DNA of 64,000 bases from Arenicola marina (taxonomy: Eukaryota; Annelida; Polychaeta; Arenicolidae): contig OZ025255.1 in NCBI GenBank assembly GCA_964019135.1, forward strand, positions 7,936,001 through 8,000,000. The letters are read 5' to 3'. This document shows positions 12,769-24,770 of the stretch, piece by piece; position 1 is the first letter of the stretch; each line of letters begins with the position of its first letter. Under the pieces are notes generated by a model that searched no databases, had not been told where the DNA came from, and was given only the letters and a program-made list of their open reading frames with translations. Both the position numbers and the translations under genes were made by a program.

Positions 12769-13514
12769 TGCCTAAACAATTTAATGCAAACGGGAGCGGA
12801 CAATGGCCAATTGAGCATTCATATTGGGCATTACCGTGCGAAGTCTATGGCAAGGCAACCTATTATTTTACCTCTATTGTATGTGTCATTTGCGATTGTA
12901 TAACGAGGTATGTTCAGCACACAGTGCCACTCTGTCACAAGAAAAAGAGGTCTTCTATTTTGTTATAAAAACGAAATGGTTGCCTTGAGCGGCAATTCAT
13001 GTTCCGTACAAACTCCATGCGTAAATGTTCACACAATAATAGTTGTTGTTCTCCTACATGTGAAAAAGAACCCGAGAAGCAAACAATTACGCAAATAATT
13101 AGTTCACTAATACGTTTACCCCTTATCGTAAATCCGTGCACAATACGCTGGTTAGTTCACTTTACATAACTCACGACACGGTATGCACATTCCTGCCTCT
13201 GCAGTAAAAATTGGTAGCCATTATCCAATAGCACAATGTCATCTGTTCCTTATGCCTTTACATAATTGAGGACGTATCGGCTTGATCATTCTCTTACCCA
13301 TAAACTATATATAATGCTGATGTGTGCGGACTTTTCACACATTACTTCCTGTCATTATGCACTGTCTGCATTGGCCTGGCTGAAGAGCGGGGACCTCATC
13401 AAACATCAGTTGCACGGTAATGGAAGTTACGATGTGTGTTTTAGTTCGCGCATGGTGTCGATGAAAGCCGCTTGGTGGCTCCACTCGTCGTTTGTGGAGC
13501 GAGCTGTGAATTGA
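12769..13514. other. Unique DNA, nothing recognised
   Basis: AT-leaning sequence with several short open frames on both strands that resemble no family I know and have no convincing splice sites. I see no repeat ends. Confidence 0.5.
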
Positions 13515-14075
13515 ATTAGTGTTTTATGTCGCTTCCGTCAACATAGCGGCTAAACTGGGCCAATGAAGCACCCGGAACCATGAAGGATAAATGGATGAGA
13601 CATGCTCTTGATTAGACATCAGAGCCAGGATTCATCAGTTCATAATCCCCTCGTAAGATACGAACAAAAGGTGCGTTTTCATCTTAGCCTCACTAGCTCA
13701 AGAAATCGTCTTCGATATAATTTTAGCACTTTCTTCATTCAGAAAATCCACTTTTTGGGTGACTACTTATGTATTTTGAACCCGATAATCGTTCGACAAA
13801 TCTTCCACTTAGCGCTAAGTATAGAGGCGTAGCCTAAGTGGCGATTACTAATACGGGCCCAGGGGCCGTATTCATAATCCCCTTGTAACTTACGCACGAA
13901 AAGTGCATTTAATTCGTCTAAGCCTTACCAGCTCGTTGTGGTGGTGCTCATGATTAAGACACCCTCTTGCGATTAGGAATACGGCCCCATGGCCCGGATT
14001 GGAACCCAGGACTTCGATCTGCAGATCGATCTGCAGTCCAGTGGGTTAAGTACTACACTATGGAAGCCCCCAGGA
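13515..14075 (-). mobile_element. tRNA-derived SINE, family 1, split by MITE insertion
   Basis: On the minus strand the tRNA head lies at about 14075-13990, with an A-box-like AGTGTAGTACTTAACCCAC and a B box GGGTTCCAATCC. The family tail lies at 13612-13515 (GCATGTCTCATCC, CCCAGTTTAGCC, GCGACATAAAACAC). In the uninterrupted copy at 39725 the B box is followed directly by GGGGCATGTTTCATCC, so the 370 or so bases between head and tail here are foreign. That insert is the pair of MITE-like copies listed separately. The order of events is an inference from this comparison. Confidence 0.7.
13617..13988. mobile_element. Two abutting MITE-like copies with GGGGCCGTATTC ends
   Basis: Copy 2 (13862-13988, 127 bp) has nearly perfect inverted ends: GGGGCCGTATTCATAATC on the left and the complement of GGGGCCGTATTCCTAATC on the right. 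Copy 1 (about 13617-13860) shares the internal order CATAATCCCC, TCGTAAGATACGAAC, TTAGCCTCACTAGCTC and ends in GCGATTACTAATACGGGCCC. It is longer and more diverged. No coding capacity is present, so these are non-autonomous. A target duplication could not be defined, so the superfamily is left open. Confidence 0.7.
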
Positions 14076-14079
14076 CTGG

Positions 14080-14650
14080 CTAACTTTAGCCCCGAGTCCA
14101 CATGACGGTCGTAGGCGCTTAGACTCAGATGCGCGTGATGCAATTTGGTGACCGGAACAGCCCAATCGGACGTTTCTAAGCTGAATATGTTAGGAAGCGT
14201 TTTGATTGCATATTCCGAAAATGCAGTAAAAAAGGAACCTACATTTGCGGTCATAGTGTATTATGGCAGGGGGGAAATACAAAGAAATTCGAACAGTAAA
14301 TGAGAGTTCGTTTATAAACTGCATACCAGCAGCCGTCTGTATTGTACAAAGATGAGTTGGGTGGTAGGGTCACGCTGAAACATGTGTGTTACAATCCAGT
14401 GGGCAGTGAAAGGCGTGCCTGTAACTATGTATATATATATATATTGTACGTATGACGGTTGTCTGGGGACCTAGCTCCGCTTGACCGGCGCCCAGTAATT
14501 AAACCTCTGGGCTGGTGGCTTGACAGACTCTAGGGGCACAACGGTAACAATGTTAAAATCCTTCGACGTTAGTAGGGAATCGAGTGTAGCTTTTATTATA
14601 ATGTGGGCGCGTACAATAATAGTGCTTACGTATTCTATATACCTTGTTCT
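14080..14650. other. Unique DNA with a short AT microsatellite
   Basis: Apart from an alternating AT run at about 14429-14444 I see nothing assignable. Small open frames on the minus strand have no family resemblance. Confidence 0.5.
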
Positions 14651-14651
14651 A

Positions 14652-15055
14652 TCTTCTGACATCAAGAAAGTGTGTCAACACTAAATTGTTGCAGTCATAT
14701 TTTCGCGAACAAATGTTGGAGCATGCGACTTTTCCCTACCAACCGCCATGCGTATGCAGCGCCACCTGGCGAATCCCGCCACCATTTGTAGCCTGAGTCT
14801 CAAACTTTGTACAACCCGTGAAAGAGGGCGCTGCCGTTGTCCTTAAGTTCAAATTGAGCGACTGACAAGGCCCTCTAGCGGAGAGTCATATGCTAACGGA
14901 GAGGAGGAACCAAGTCGCATTCACAGATACCGGCATCCGCCAAAAACAAATATGGCGGACGGCTGGTCAGGAACAGTTGTGTGCTCCAACATTTCTGCGC
15001 TAAAATATATCAGAAACAACCTAGTGTCGACACACTTTATTGGTGTCAGAAAATC
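14652..15055. repeat. Fold-back element with long inverted arms
   Basis: The left arm (14652-14748) and right arm (14952-15055) are inverted copies of each other. Both contain TTCTGACA, AAAGTGTGTC, ACACTA, TTGTT, ATATTTT and AAATGTTGGAGCA in the same order when the right arm is reversed. Identity is around 75-80% by eye, with a small indel near the inner end. The 200-bp centre is GC-richer and carries no open frame. This could be a MITE with unusually long terminal inverted repeats or two insertions of one repeat in opposite directions. Confidence 0.75.
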
Positions 15056-15540
15056 GACTTTGGGTCAAAGAGCGTGTCTTTCTGAACATGATGATCCAAA
15101 CCGCGACCGTCCAGGATGATTATTAAGGAAATGAGGGCCATTTCTAGATTCCAGTACATTGAGTACATATGCTCGGTCCCATGGCTTGAACTTTACATTG
15201 AATATGATAGCGTGGTTTTAAGGTCAAGACGGGGCCTCGGAATTAGGTCAGCGGCTTGAGTGAATGGTATTACAAATGCTCGTGCCGACCTAGTGTAGAC
15301 TTTAAAAAAAAAAAAAAAAAGTAAAAAGTTAGTGGCCCAAATGGTGTGTATTGTTGCCCAAGGTCGTCTCTTACATTGCCGCTACATGACATTTTTGTGA
15401 AATTTTCCCCAAATTTTGTTTCCGGATTTCCTGGGGGTGTGCGTTGGGAAGCCAGCACCATGGCCACTGGTCATTCATTATAGGACTAAACAAAATCACC
15501 CCCCTGAAGTGATCAGGCGTGTATCGATGATGCCTTGGGT
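15056..15540. other. Unique DNA with a poly-A tract
   Basis: A run of about eighteen A bases lies at 15303-15320. No gene or transposon end is apparent, though the A run could be the tail of an unrecognised retroposed sequence. Confidence 0.4.
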
Positions 15541-16895
15541 TGTCCTCCCGCAAGTGGCGGTCCGCAGGGTCTTCGAATAGGGATGCGGGAGCTCTAATCA
15601 GGATTCGGGGGACCAATAGGGATCTGATGGGTCGATTAGGGTTGTGTGGGACAAATCGAGATGTGCAGGGTCGAATTCGACGGTTCGAAACGGGATCCGA
15701 CGGGTCAAAGCTGGTTTCGTTAGGTTCAATCTGGATTAGCAATGTTCAATCAGGATCACCAAGGTCGAATCGGGATTTGAAGGTCAAACAGGGATGCGAC
15801 GGGTCAATCTGCCTCCTAGTTGTCAAATCTCTATCTGGCGGCTTCCATAAGGTTCTGAGGGAGTCAATAAGAATCTTATGAGTCCAATCTGGATCCGACA
15901 GATTAAATCTGGGTCTGACGGGTCTAGTGGGGATGCCAGATGATTACTCGGGATCTGAGAGGGCAAATGTGGATGTCTATGTCGAATGGGGAGCTGAGAG
16001 GTCAATCTGGATCTGAGAGGCAAAATAGGCGTCTGGGAATGATATCTGGATCTGAGGGATCAATCTGGATCTGAGAGGTCAAGTCTGGATCTGAGAGGTC
16101 AAGTCTGGATCTGATACGTCAAATCTGGATCTGAGGGATCACTCTGGATCTGAGAGGTCAATCAGGATCTGAGAGGTCAAATCTAGATCTGAGAGGTCAT
16201 TTCTGGATCTGAGAAGTCAAATCTGGATCTGAAGCATCAAATCTGGATCTGAGGGTCAAATCTGGATCTGAGGGGTCAATCTGGATCTGAGAGGTCAAAG
16301 CTGGATCTGAGGGATCAAATCTGGATCTGAGGGTCAAATCTGGATCTGAGGGGTCAATATGGATCTGAGAGGTCAAATCTGGATCTGAGGGATCAAATCT
16401 AGATCTGAGGGATCAAATCTGGATCTGAGGGATCAAATCTGGATCTGAAGGGTCAAATCTGGATCTGAGGGTCAAATCTGGATCTGAGGGGTCAATCTGG
16501 ATCTGAGAGGTCAAATCTGGATCTGAGAGGTCAAATCTGGATCTAATGGATCAAATCTGGATCTGAGGGATCAAATCTGGATCTGAAGGGTCAAATCTGG
16601 ATCTGAGGGTCAAATCTGGATCTGAGGGGTCAATCTGGATCTGAGAGGTCAAATCTGGATCTGAGAGGTCAAATCTGGATCTAATGGATCAAATCTGGAT
16701 CTGAGGGATCAAATCTGGATCTGAAGGGTCAAATCTGGATCTGAGAGGTCAATCTGGATCCGAGAGCCAAATCTGGATTTAAGAGGTCAAATCTGGATCT
16801 GAGAGGTCAAATCTGGATCTGAAAGGTCAAATCGGGATCTGAGAGGTCAATCTGGATCTGAGAGGTCAAATCTGGATCTGAGGGGTCAATTAGTG
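15540..16895. repeat. 20-bp satellite (GGATCTGAGAGGTCAAATCT)
   Basis: Tandem copies of a 20-bp unit, about 65 in all. Copies are degenerate at the left (15540-15880, where GGGATCTGA, GGGTC and similar fragments recur irregularly). They become highly regular from about 16050 to 16890, with 19-, 20- and 21-bp length variants caused by loss or gain of bases around the GAGGTC core. There is no coding signal. Confidence 0.93.
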
Positions 16896-17560
16896 CCTTC
16901 AGTTGACAATTTGGATCAAATAGAGGTTTCAGCGGGCAAAATAGCGTTTTAGTGAGTATATTTGGCCAAGTAGGCCATTACACATACAATTTGGCCCAAA
17001 TAGAGCTTTTAAGGTACAGTCTGGGGTAAATAGTGCTTTCGCGGGGCCAAATATAACCTTAAGAGAGCAATTCAGCATAGATATCGGCGTGGGATAGCAA
17101 CTTATTCCAAATAGAGCCTTCTGTTGACAAAATAGTGCTTTCTCTTTACAACATAGAGCTTTTTGTTGACAAAATAGAGCTTTCTGTTTACTAAATAGAG
17201 CTTTCTGTTGACAAAATAAAGATTTTGCGACCTAAGTAGAGCTTTCAGCAGGCAATTTGAGCTAAATATCGCACAATTTGGGCTAAATAGCTAGTATAAC
17301 AGGGAATTTTAGGTACACTGGGCATCTAACTGGCAATTTAGGTTAAACAGCGCGTATAACGAGCAATTTGGGCTAAATTGCGCATGTAGCGGGTAATTGT
17401 TGGTTAAAAAGCGCATGTAACGCTCAATTTATGCTAAATAGCGAATATAACGGGCGATTTGAGCTGAACAGCGCAAATTGGGGGCAATTTTGGATAAACA
17501 GCGCGTATACGGGACAATTCGGGCTAAACAGCGCGTATAACGTTTTAGCCAAATAGCGCA
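16896..17560. repeat. Decayed tandem repeat zone
   Basis: Continuing from the 20-bp satellite, the words AATTTGGGCTAAATAGCGC, AATAGAGCTTT and TTGACAAAATAG recur every 25 to 35 bases with heavy divergence. A further scrap of the same kind lies at about 20930-21000 (GGGGCAATTTGGGCTAAG). It looks like an older, no longer homogenised array of a related or neighbouring unit. Confidence 0.65.
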
Positions 17561-17799
17561 TTCATCCGACAACGTGCGCATCGCAGGCTCTATTTTGAGC
17601 AGTGTGCAATGAGCAATTAACCGATATTAACGGAATTACAGGTAAAACCGTCGTTTGTGCCGGTGACGTGAGGATCGCGTCATGTGACGCATCTTCCGCC
17701 CGCGAATTTAATGCCATATTAGAGTTTAAGTGAACATGAAATTTTGTTCTCAAAAGCGGTTGCTTGACTCATTATGAATGGCGCTACGAATTTTACTTT

Positions 17800-18200
17800 T
17801 TATCTAATAATACGTCATCGTGACGTGACATGACGTCATTTGACGTTCGCGCAAATGCTCAAGATGGCTTCTATTTCTTTAATATGTCAACTTATCAACT
17901 CGGGTTATGACAGCTATTGCCAACGTGGCTAAAAGTAAAGCAAACCCAACATTTCGTAGGGGCACGTTAGCTATGACGTCATTTTTGACGCATACATATC
18001 CCCTGCGCCAAAACAGTTACACACGGCACAAACTGTCCCTGAACACGACCTGCAACGTAAAGCGACCCGAAGACGCCATACCTTATAATAGCTGAGTAAT
18101 AGCTTACGTACGATGTGTGACGTCATGACGTCATAGTGAAGTTATGACGTGACGCACGACAACGTCCAAGTGGCAATAGGCCAAGGTTTACTGCCACAAC
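17800..18200 (+). repeat. Dispersed repeat family R3, rich in TGACGTCA
   Basis: The block CATTTGACG, AAGATGGCTTCTATTT, AACTTATCAACTCGGG and GCCAACGTGGCTAAAA is matched at 21095-21260 by CATTTGACG, GCGATGGCTTCTATTT, GCTTACGAAATGA and GCCAAATTAGCTGAAC in the same order. The segment also holds several copies of TGACGTCA, including around 18120-18150. No terminal structure is clear. The 62-codon open frame inside it is repeat sequence. Confidence 0.6.
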
Positions 18201-20200
18201 TTATTCGATTGAAGAGCTAGGCGATAGAAAGAATAGTCCTTCAGCTATGGCTTGACGAAATGGCCAAAAGTTGCATTAGTTCATCATTGCGGGGACACGG
18301 AGACCTAGGACAAGAACAAAGAACACTGCATGCGAAGTTATATAGCAACTCATTTGTTTCTTTGACTAGTTCTCTGCCGATCGATGGTCCCTACCATTTG
18401 GCGTAAAGATCACAGCTCTGGCATGTTTTTCTTAATTTTGACGTTGTTTTATAGATAGACACAATCTCCATGCACTCATCATTGGTGGCCCCGCAAAGGT
18501 GTCGTCCCACTTTGAAGCACTCTAGCGCCATAACTGAGCAACATCCGCCTGATTGAAGCATTAAGTGATCTGTAGATGCTTATTGGCAACTAGTTGGCGA
18601 AAAGAATGCAATTTTAACATTTTTATCTGATTTTTGACGATTTTTCTTTCAATGGCAAGAATCTGTATGTTAATCATTAGGCCAGTGGCTTCGTTGCCAT
18701 GGAAACAAAAAGTAATACAGAGATCGCCGTCTTTTTCTTATAACTTGCTTTAAGGTAGATGCATAGATTACATTTTTTTCAGACAAACTTCTTGAAAATT
18801 TTTCAACTTATAGTAATGTGTATCCAAAACGATAAAATAACATAAAAAAGATATGTCTTCTACCTACTTTTCTGTCAAAATGACGTTGAATAGGTAGGGG
18901 GTCACATCTAATTTGATAATGACTGTCAATAGAGAATTTTGGAATTTCGACACGAAATATTCAATAGAAAAAAAACGGCTCAGACAAAGGTAATAAAACT
19001 TTGTCTGTAACACGCTTGCTCCTTGTTTGTTCAAATAAGAGAAAAAAATACATGGGTCTTCTACCTCGTTTTTTCGTAAAATGACGCTGAACATGGAAAT
19101 TGTGCCGGTAATTCTTAGGATCGGAATGGGTAACATGCTGAACTAGAGACACGACAAGTACTCACAAGATTGAATAAGATACGTGGTGTTATCAAATTTA
19201 CATGAAAACATTTAAGCAACCAAAGGTGTAAGCATATAGGCCTACGATGATGTGGGGGATCCCTACACAGCCCCCCCCCCCCGCCTCCGCCTCTCCCACT
19301 GATTTACTGTGCCTGTGTGGTCAACGCTATGTAATTTGCCGGCTTGTTTCTATTGTCAGCTCGTTCAAAGATATATTTATACATCCCAATAAGTTTTTTA
19401 GTTTGCTTGGACTTGCGTTTGCCTATCAATTTCCCTTTCCAGCACATCATTTTCGCGATTTTGTTACATAAAGAAAAAATAAACGATGACGCGCCGCGGA
19501 CAACAGAGCATTCGCCAGATTAGCCTGGTTCCGCGGCCCAACTTCGGTCGCTCGCTCACTTACAAGTATGAGTATGAGCGGCGGTACCAGCTTTTCGCCA
19601 GATCGCAGCGGCATGGTCCACCAGATGGCGCCACAGTGATGCCGGGAACCGCCTTAAGGTGATACTACCTCACTGTGTGGTGAAGGAGACTGAAACAGCT
19701 TGAGCGGAAGTAGGTCATATTTGATCAAGTTCATTTTTCCCCATAGGATCCGATGTTAAACGATTTCGACTATATACCAAAAAGTAATGTGGCTATGGAA
19801 CCATGTTGACAGATTATGACTCAGCTTAGTATTATCCATCCACAGCTGCAAGCATTGAGTGATGGCTTGAATAGGACACCCGTGGGAGCCTCTGCTAACA
19901 CCAGAAGGCCGTATCTTTCACCATTGGTCAAATTTCCAAAAAATCCTGTGACGTCACTATTTGCTCCAATCGCATGCGATAAGCACTGAGGCTACTATGT
20001 ATCATGTTAAACTAAGAAAAAAATGCCGGTGTTGCTTGATGGAGGCACTTGTGAAATACATGACAAAACATTTTTCCCAGCCTAAAGATACAGCGCTTTA
20101 ACATGGGAAGTCCCATAGAGAACTGCCGTCGGCCCTGGAACCGGAAGTAAGATAGGAACATATTGTTTTTAGTTTGCAGCTTTACGAGGAACTACTTTTC
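18201..20200. other. Mixed AT-rich intergenic DNA with a diverged direct repeat
   Basis: At 18848-18890 and 19047-19090 a stretch containing TCTTCTACCT followed by AAAATGACG and TGAA occurs twice about 200 bp apart, which suggests an old local duplication. A C run lies at 19270-19281. The rest, including 19490-19720 (GC-richer), shows nothing I can name. Confidence 0.5.
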
Positions 20201-20559
20201 CTACAATATGATGCTATTCACTTATTTTTGGGATTTGTTTCTGATTTTTGACGATTTTGTTTAAGTACCAAAAGTGATGTCATCGTGACGTCACGTGACA
20301 CATCAGAGAAATCTAAGATTCGACACAACTCATCTCAATGCATATTTCTATGGCATATTAGAACATCATAGCGATAGCTTGATGGCAAATGTGCCCAAAA
20401 GCGCAAAAACTGACAGAAGTCATTTAGTGCGTTTTCCGCAAAAACTTACGACCTCATTTTACTTCAAAATGAGCATTACGCATCGAAAAGTGAACAATAC
20501 CCAAAAATTGCGCCTTGAATGCCAGCACATCTTGAAACTGACCAGAGATCTCTAGCGTC

Positions 20560-20880
20560 AATATTAACGGAGATATAAGCGTTTTTAATTTATTTGTTCA
20601 AAAAATCGCTGTGACCTTGACCTTTGATCTTTTAACCTGGGTGACGAATATGGTGTAGCCCTGTAGACTAGCTATTAGATACTAAAGACTCCGAACCGAT
20701 GTATGCAGCCGTTAGGTCATGAGACGACTTCCCGTTTTTTAGTGAAACAGATATACAAACGAACAAACAAACACGACCAACTGACATATGACGAAAATTG
20801 ATAATTTTCGTCATAAAAAACCGACAAACAAACACGACCGACCGACATATGACGAAAATTGAAAATTTTCGTCATAACAA
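20560..20880 (+). repeat. Interspersed repeat with CTTGACCTTTGATC start and two hairpins
   Basis: From 20611 the sequence reads GTGACCTTGACCTTTGATC and proceeds through a body to GAACAAACAAACACGACC. It ends in two almost identical 29-bp hairpins, at 20787-20815 and 20848-20876. Each has arms TATGACGAAAATT and AATTTTCGTCATA around a 3-base loop. I recall repeats with this kind of CTTGACCTTTGACC opening from mollusc genomes, but that is memory, not a search. There is no coding capacity. Confidence 0.65.
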
Positions 20881-21094
20881 GAGAAATTCGACCATAGGTC
20901 GAGGACGAAAATCCATAAGTACATTTGGAAGCTGTATTTAGGCTAAAGGGCCTTATAGGGGCAATTTGGGCTAAGTGCTGCCTTCGATAGGCAGTGTGGC
21001 ACTGTAGACGGAGCTTAAATGGATATCCAGTTTGAAGCTAAGAGCGCTTCCCTTGAAGCAAAATTAACGGTACTTCCGTCCCTTTTATTTATTC

Positions 21095-21290
21095 GTTAAG
21101 TCTTCGTGACTTAACAAACTTCATTTGACGATCACGACAATATTCGCGATGGCTTCTATTTTGTTAAATATACCTGCTTACGAAATGATGGGTGAACTCA
21201 TGAACTTGTGGGTGATGGTAACTGTTGCCAAATTAGCTGAACATCAAACAGGCCCAAACTTTCGTTCTTGAAAATTTTCGTCATAATAAA
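21095..21290 (+). repeat. Dispersed repeat family R3, copy 2
   Basis: Diverged partner of 17800-17965 (see there for the shared blocks). It ends with TTGAAAATTTTCGTCATA at 21268-21285, which is one hairpin arm of the repeat at 20560-20880. R3 and that repeat may therefore be parts of one larger composite element. Confidence 0.55.
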
Positions 21291-22045
21291 CGGAAACTGC
21301 TGGCAAAAGCCCTGCGTTATCTGTTTCCCGTATAACCCGCAAACAGAGCCGGTTATAGTATGTCCCATATGTCCCAAAATGAGATAATGCTGCTAAATAT
21401 GATCGGAACAAAGGTGTATGAACAGTTGACCAGGGAACCAGCCGGTCGAATTCTATAAGACCCTGCTCTGGGCTCACTAGGTCACAGCTGTCATCGGGCG
21501 GCACATATATGTCGGGGTCTCGTGTGAGATCATAGCCTCCGAGGGTCCAACTGTGTATTTCAAGTCAATTGCGCTTCAATATTGCTGCCTCGAGGCATGG
21601 AACGGTCACCTGACAGAAATACCCATGTCCGTGTCACCTTCAGCAGTGATCTATGTACCCGGAGAGGCAAGGCACATGTAGCCGAAGTAACATACATCAC
21701 AGACAGTGAAACCTAATATGCAATATTTGTATTGTCATTGTATTGGACCAGCGTTGGAATCGATCAATGTCCTACAAGAACTGCCACAAGCTTGGTCGCG
21801 GTCTGCCGCTGTTTCAGGTCGAGGGGGTGTCGGCAGAGTGGTGTGTGACGGAGGCGAAGAGTGGTCGCGCGGGTAGCTCTGTTTCATTACGTGGGGATAC
21901 ATACATAGGGGCCTGTATCAACAGTATGTACAGGCGATGCTCAACGCCATGGTTGCCCAACAAATGAGCCGTCAATGATCATAAACGGTGGGCGAAATTG
22001 CACGTTAGCCCTTCCCCATTATAGCAACTAGTATATCCTTGGAAA
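21291..22045. other. Unique DNA, nothing recognised
   Basis: Moderate GC content, with open frames under 90 codons on both strands and no supporting splice sites or family motifs. It is bounded on the right by the 17-bp satellite. Confidence 0.5.
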
Positions 22046-24770
22046 GCTGCAGCCGTCCTCATGACATAGCCGTCCTCATGGTACAGCCGTCCTCATGACA
22101 CAGCCGTCCTCATGGTAAATCCGTCCCCATGGTACAACCGTCTTTATGGTACAGCCGTCCTTATGGTACAGCCGTCCTCTTAGTACAGCCGTCCCCATGG
22201 TACAGCGGTCCTCACGGCACAACCGCCCTTGTAGTAGAGCCGTCCTTATGGTACAGTCGTCCTTATGGTACAGCCGTCCTCTTAATACAGCCGTCCTCAT
22301 GGTACAGCCGTCCTCGTGGTAAAGCCGTCATTATGGTACAGCCGTCCTCGTGGTAAAGCCGTTCTTATGGTACAGCCGTCCTTATGGTACAGCCGTCCCC
22401 ATGGTACAACCGTCCTTATGGTACAGCCGTCCTCATAGTACAGCCGTTCTCTTGGTACAGCCGTCCTTATGGTGCAGCCGTCCTTATGGTACGGCCGTCC
22501 TTATGATATAGTCGTCTTCATGGTACAGCCGTCCTCATTGGACAGCCGTCCTTACGGTACAGCCGTCCTTATGGTGCAGCCGTCCTCATAGTACAGCCGT
22601 CCTTATGGTACAGCCGTCCTCGTGGGTCAGCCCTCAATATGGTAAGCCCTCCTCATGGTACAGCCGTCCTTTTAGTACAGCCGTCCTGATAGTACAGCCG
22701 TCTTTATGGTACAGCAGTCCTCATGATACAGCCGTCCTTATGATACAGTCGTCCTTATGGTACAGCCGTCCTCATGGTACAGCCGTCCTCATGGTAAAGC
22801 CGTTCTTATGGTACAGCCATCCTTATGGCACAGCCGTCCTCGTTGTAGGGCTGTCCTTGTGGTACAAACGTCCTTATGGTACAGCCGTCCATATGGTACA
22901 GCCGTCCTGATGGTACAGCCGTCCTTATGACACAACTGTCCTCATGGTAGAGCCTGCTTTTGGTACAGCCGTCCTTATGGTACAGCCGTCCTTATGGTAC
23001 AGCCGTGCTTATGTTACAGCCGTTCTTATGGTACAGCCATCCTTATGGCACAGCCGTATCTTGGTAGAGCCGTCCTCATGGCACAGCCGTCCTCATGGCA
23101 AAGCCGTCCTCATGGTATAGCCGTCCTCATGGTACAGCCGTCCCTTTGGTACAGCCGTCCTTATGGTACAGCCGTCCTCTTGGTACAGCCGTCCTTATGG
23201 TACAGCCGTCCTTATGGTACAGCCGTCCTCTTGGTACAGCCGTCCTTATGATACAGGCGTCCTAATGGTATAGCCGTGCTTATGGTACAACCGTCCTTAT
23301 GGCACAACCGTCATCATGGTAGAGCCGTCCTTATGGCACAGCCGTCCCCGTGGTGCTGCCGTTCTTATGATGCAGCCGTCCTTATGGTACAGCCTTACTT
23401 ATGGTACAGCCGTCTTTATGTTAGAGCCGTCTTTATGGTACCGCCATCCTTATGGTACAGCCGTCCTCATTTTAGAGCCGTTCATATGGTGCAGCCGTTC
23501 TTATGGTGCAGCCGTCCTTATGGTACAGCCGTCCTCCTGTGCAGCCGTCCTTATGGTACAGCCGTCCCCGTGGTGCAGCCGTTCTGATGGTACAGCCGTT
23601 CTTATGGTGCAGCCGTCCTTATGGTACAGCCGTCCTTATGGTACAGCCGTCCTTATGGTGCATTCGTCGTTATGGTGCAGCCGTCCCCCTGGTGCAGCCG
23701 TCCTTATGGTACAACCGTTCTTGTCGTACAGGCATCCTTATGATACAGCCGTCCTTATGATACAGCCGTCCTCATGGTACAGCCGTCCTCATGGTACAAC
23801 TGTTCCTATGGTGCATCCGTCCTTATGGTACAACGGTTCTTAGGATACAGCCGTCCTTATGGTACAGCCGTCCTTATGGTACATCCGTCTTTATGGTACA
23901 GCCGTCCTCATGGTAAAGCCCTCCATAGCATGGTACAGCCGTCCCCATGGTACAGCAGTCATTATGGTATAACCGTCTTTATGATCCAGCCGTCCTCATG
24001 GCACATCCGTCCATATGGTACAGCCATCCTCATGGTACAGCCGTTCTTATGGTGCTGCCGTCCTCATGGTACAGCCGTTCTTGTGGTACAGCCGTCCTCA
24101 TGGTACAGCCGTCCTTATGGTACAGCCGTCCCCGTGGTGCAGCCGTTCTTATGGTGCAGCCGTTCTTATGGTACAGCCGTTTTTATGGTGCAGCCGTTCT
24201 GATGGTGCAGCCGTCCTTATGGTACAGCCGTCCTTATGGTACAGCCGTCCTTATGGTACATCCGTCCTTATGGTACAGCTGTCCTCATGGTACAGCCCTC
24301 CTCATGGTACAGCCGTTCTTATGGTACAGCCGTCCTCATGGTACAGCCGTCTTTCTGGTTCAACGTTTCTTATGGGGCATCCGTCCTTATGCTACAACGG
24401 TTCTTATGGTACAGCCGTCCTTATGGTACAGCCGTCCTTATGATACATCTGTCCTTATGGTACAGCCGTCCTCAATGTACAGCCCTCCATAACGTGGTAC
24501 AGCCGTCCTTATGGTACAGTCGTCCGTATGGTACAGCCGTCCTTATGGTACAACCGTCCTTATGATCCAGCCGTCCTCATAGCACAGCCGTCCATATGGT
24601 GCAGCCATCCTCATGGTACAGCCATCCTTATGATACAGCCGTCCTTATGGCACATCCGTCCTTATGGTACAACTGTCCCTATGGTACAGCCGTCCTCATG
24701 GTACAGCCGTCCTTATGGTACAGCCGTCCTCATGGTACAGCCGTCCTGATGGTACAGCCATCCTTAGGTT
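22046..24770. repeat. 17-bp satellite (ACAGCCGTCCTTATGGT)
   Basis: About 160 tandem copies of a 17-bp unit. The TTATGG/TCATGG and ACAGCC/GCAGCC positions vary most. Three units span 51 bp, so any read-through peptide repeats every 17 residues (for example WYSRPYGTAVLMVQPSL). This produces many overlapping open frames in all three plus frames. Their simultaneous presence in different frames and the lack of any unique flanking coding sequence argue that they are not translated. Confidence 0.96.

Noticed and set aside
22129-24492. WYSRPYGTAVL repeat proteins
   Set aside because: They derive from the 17-bp satellite read in several plus frames, with no unique coding flank.
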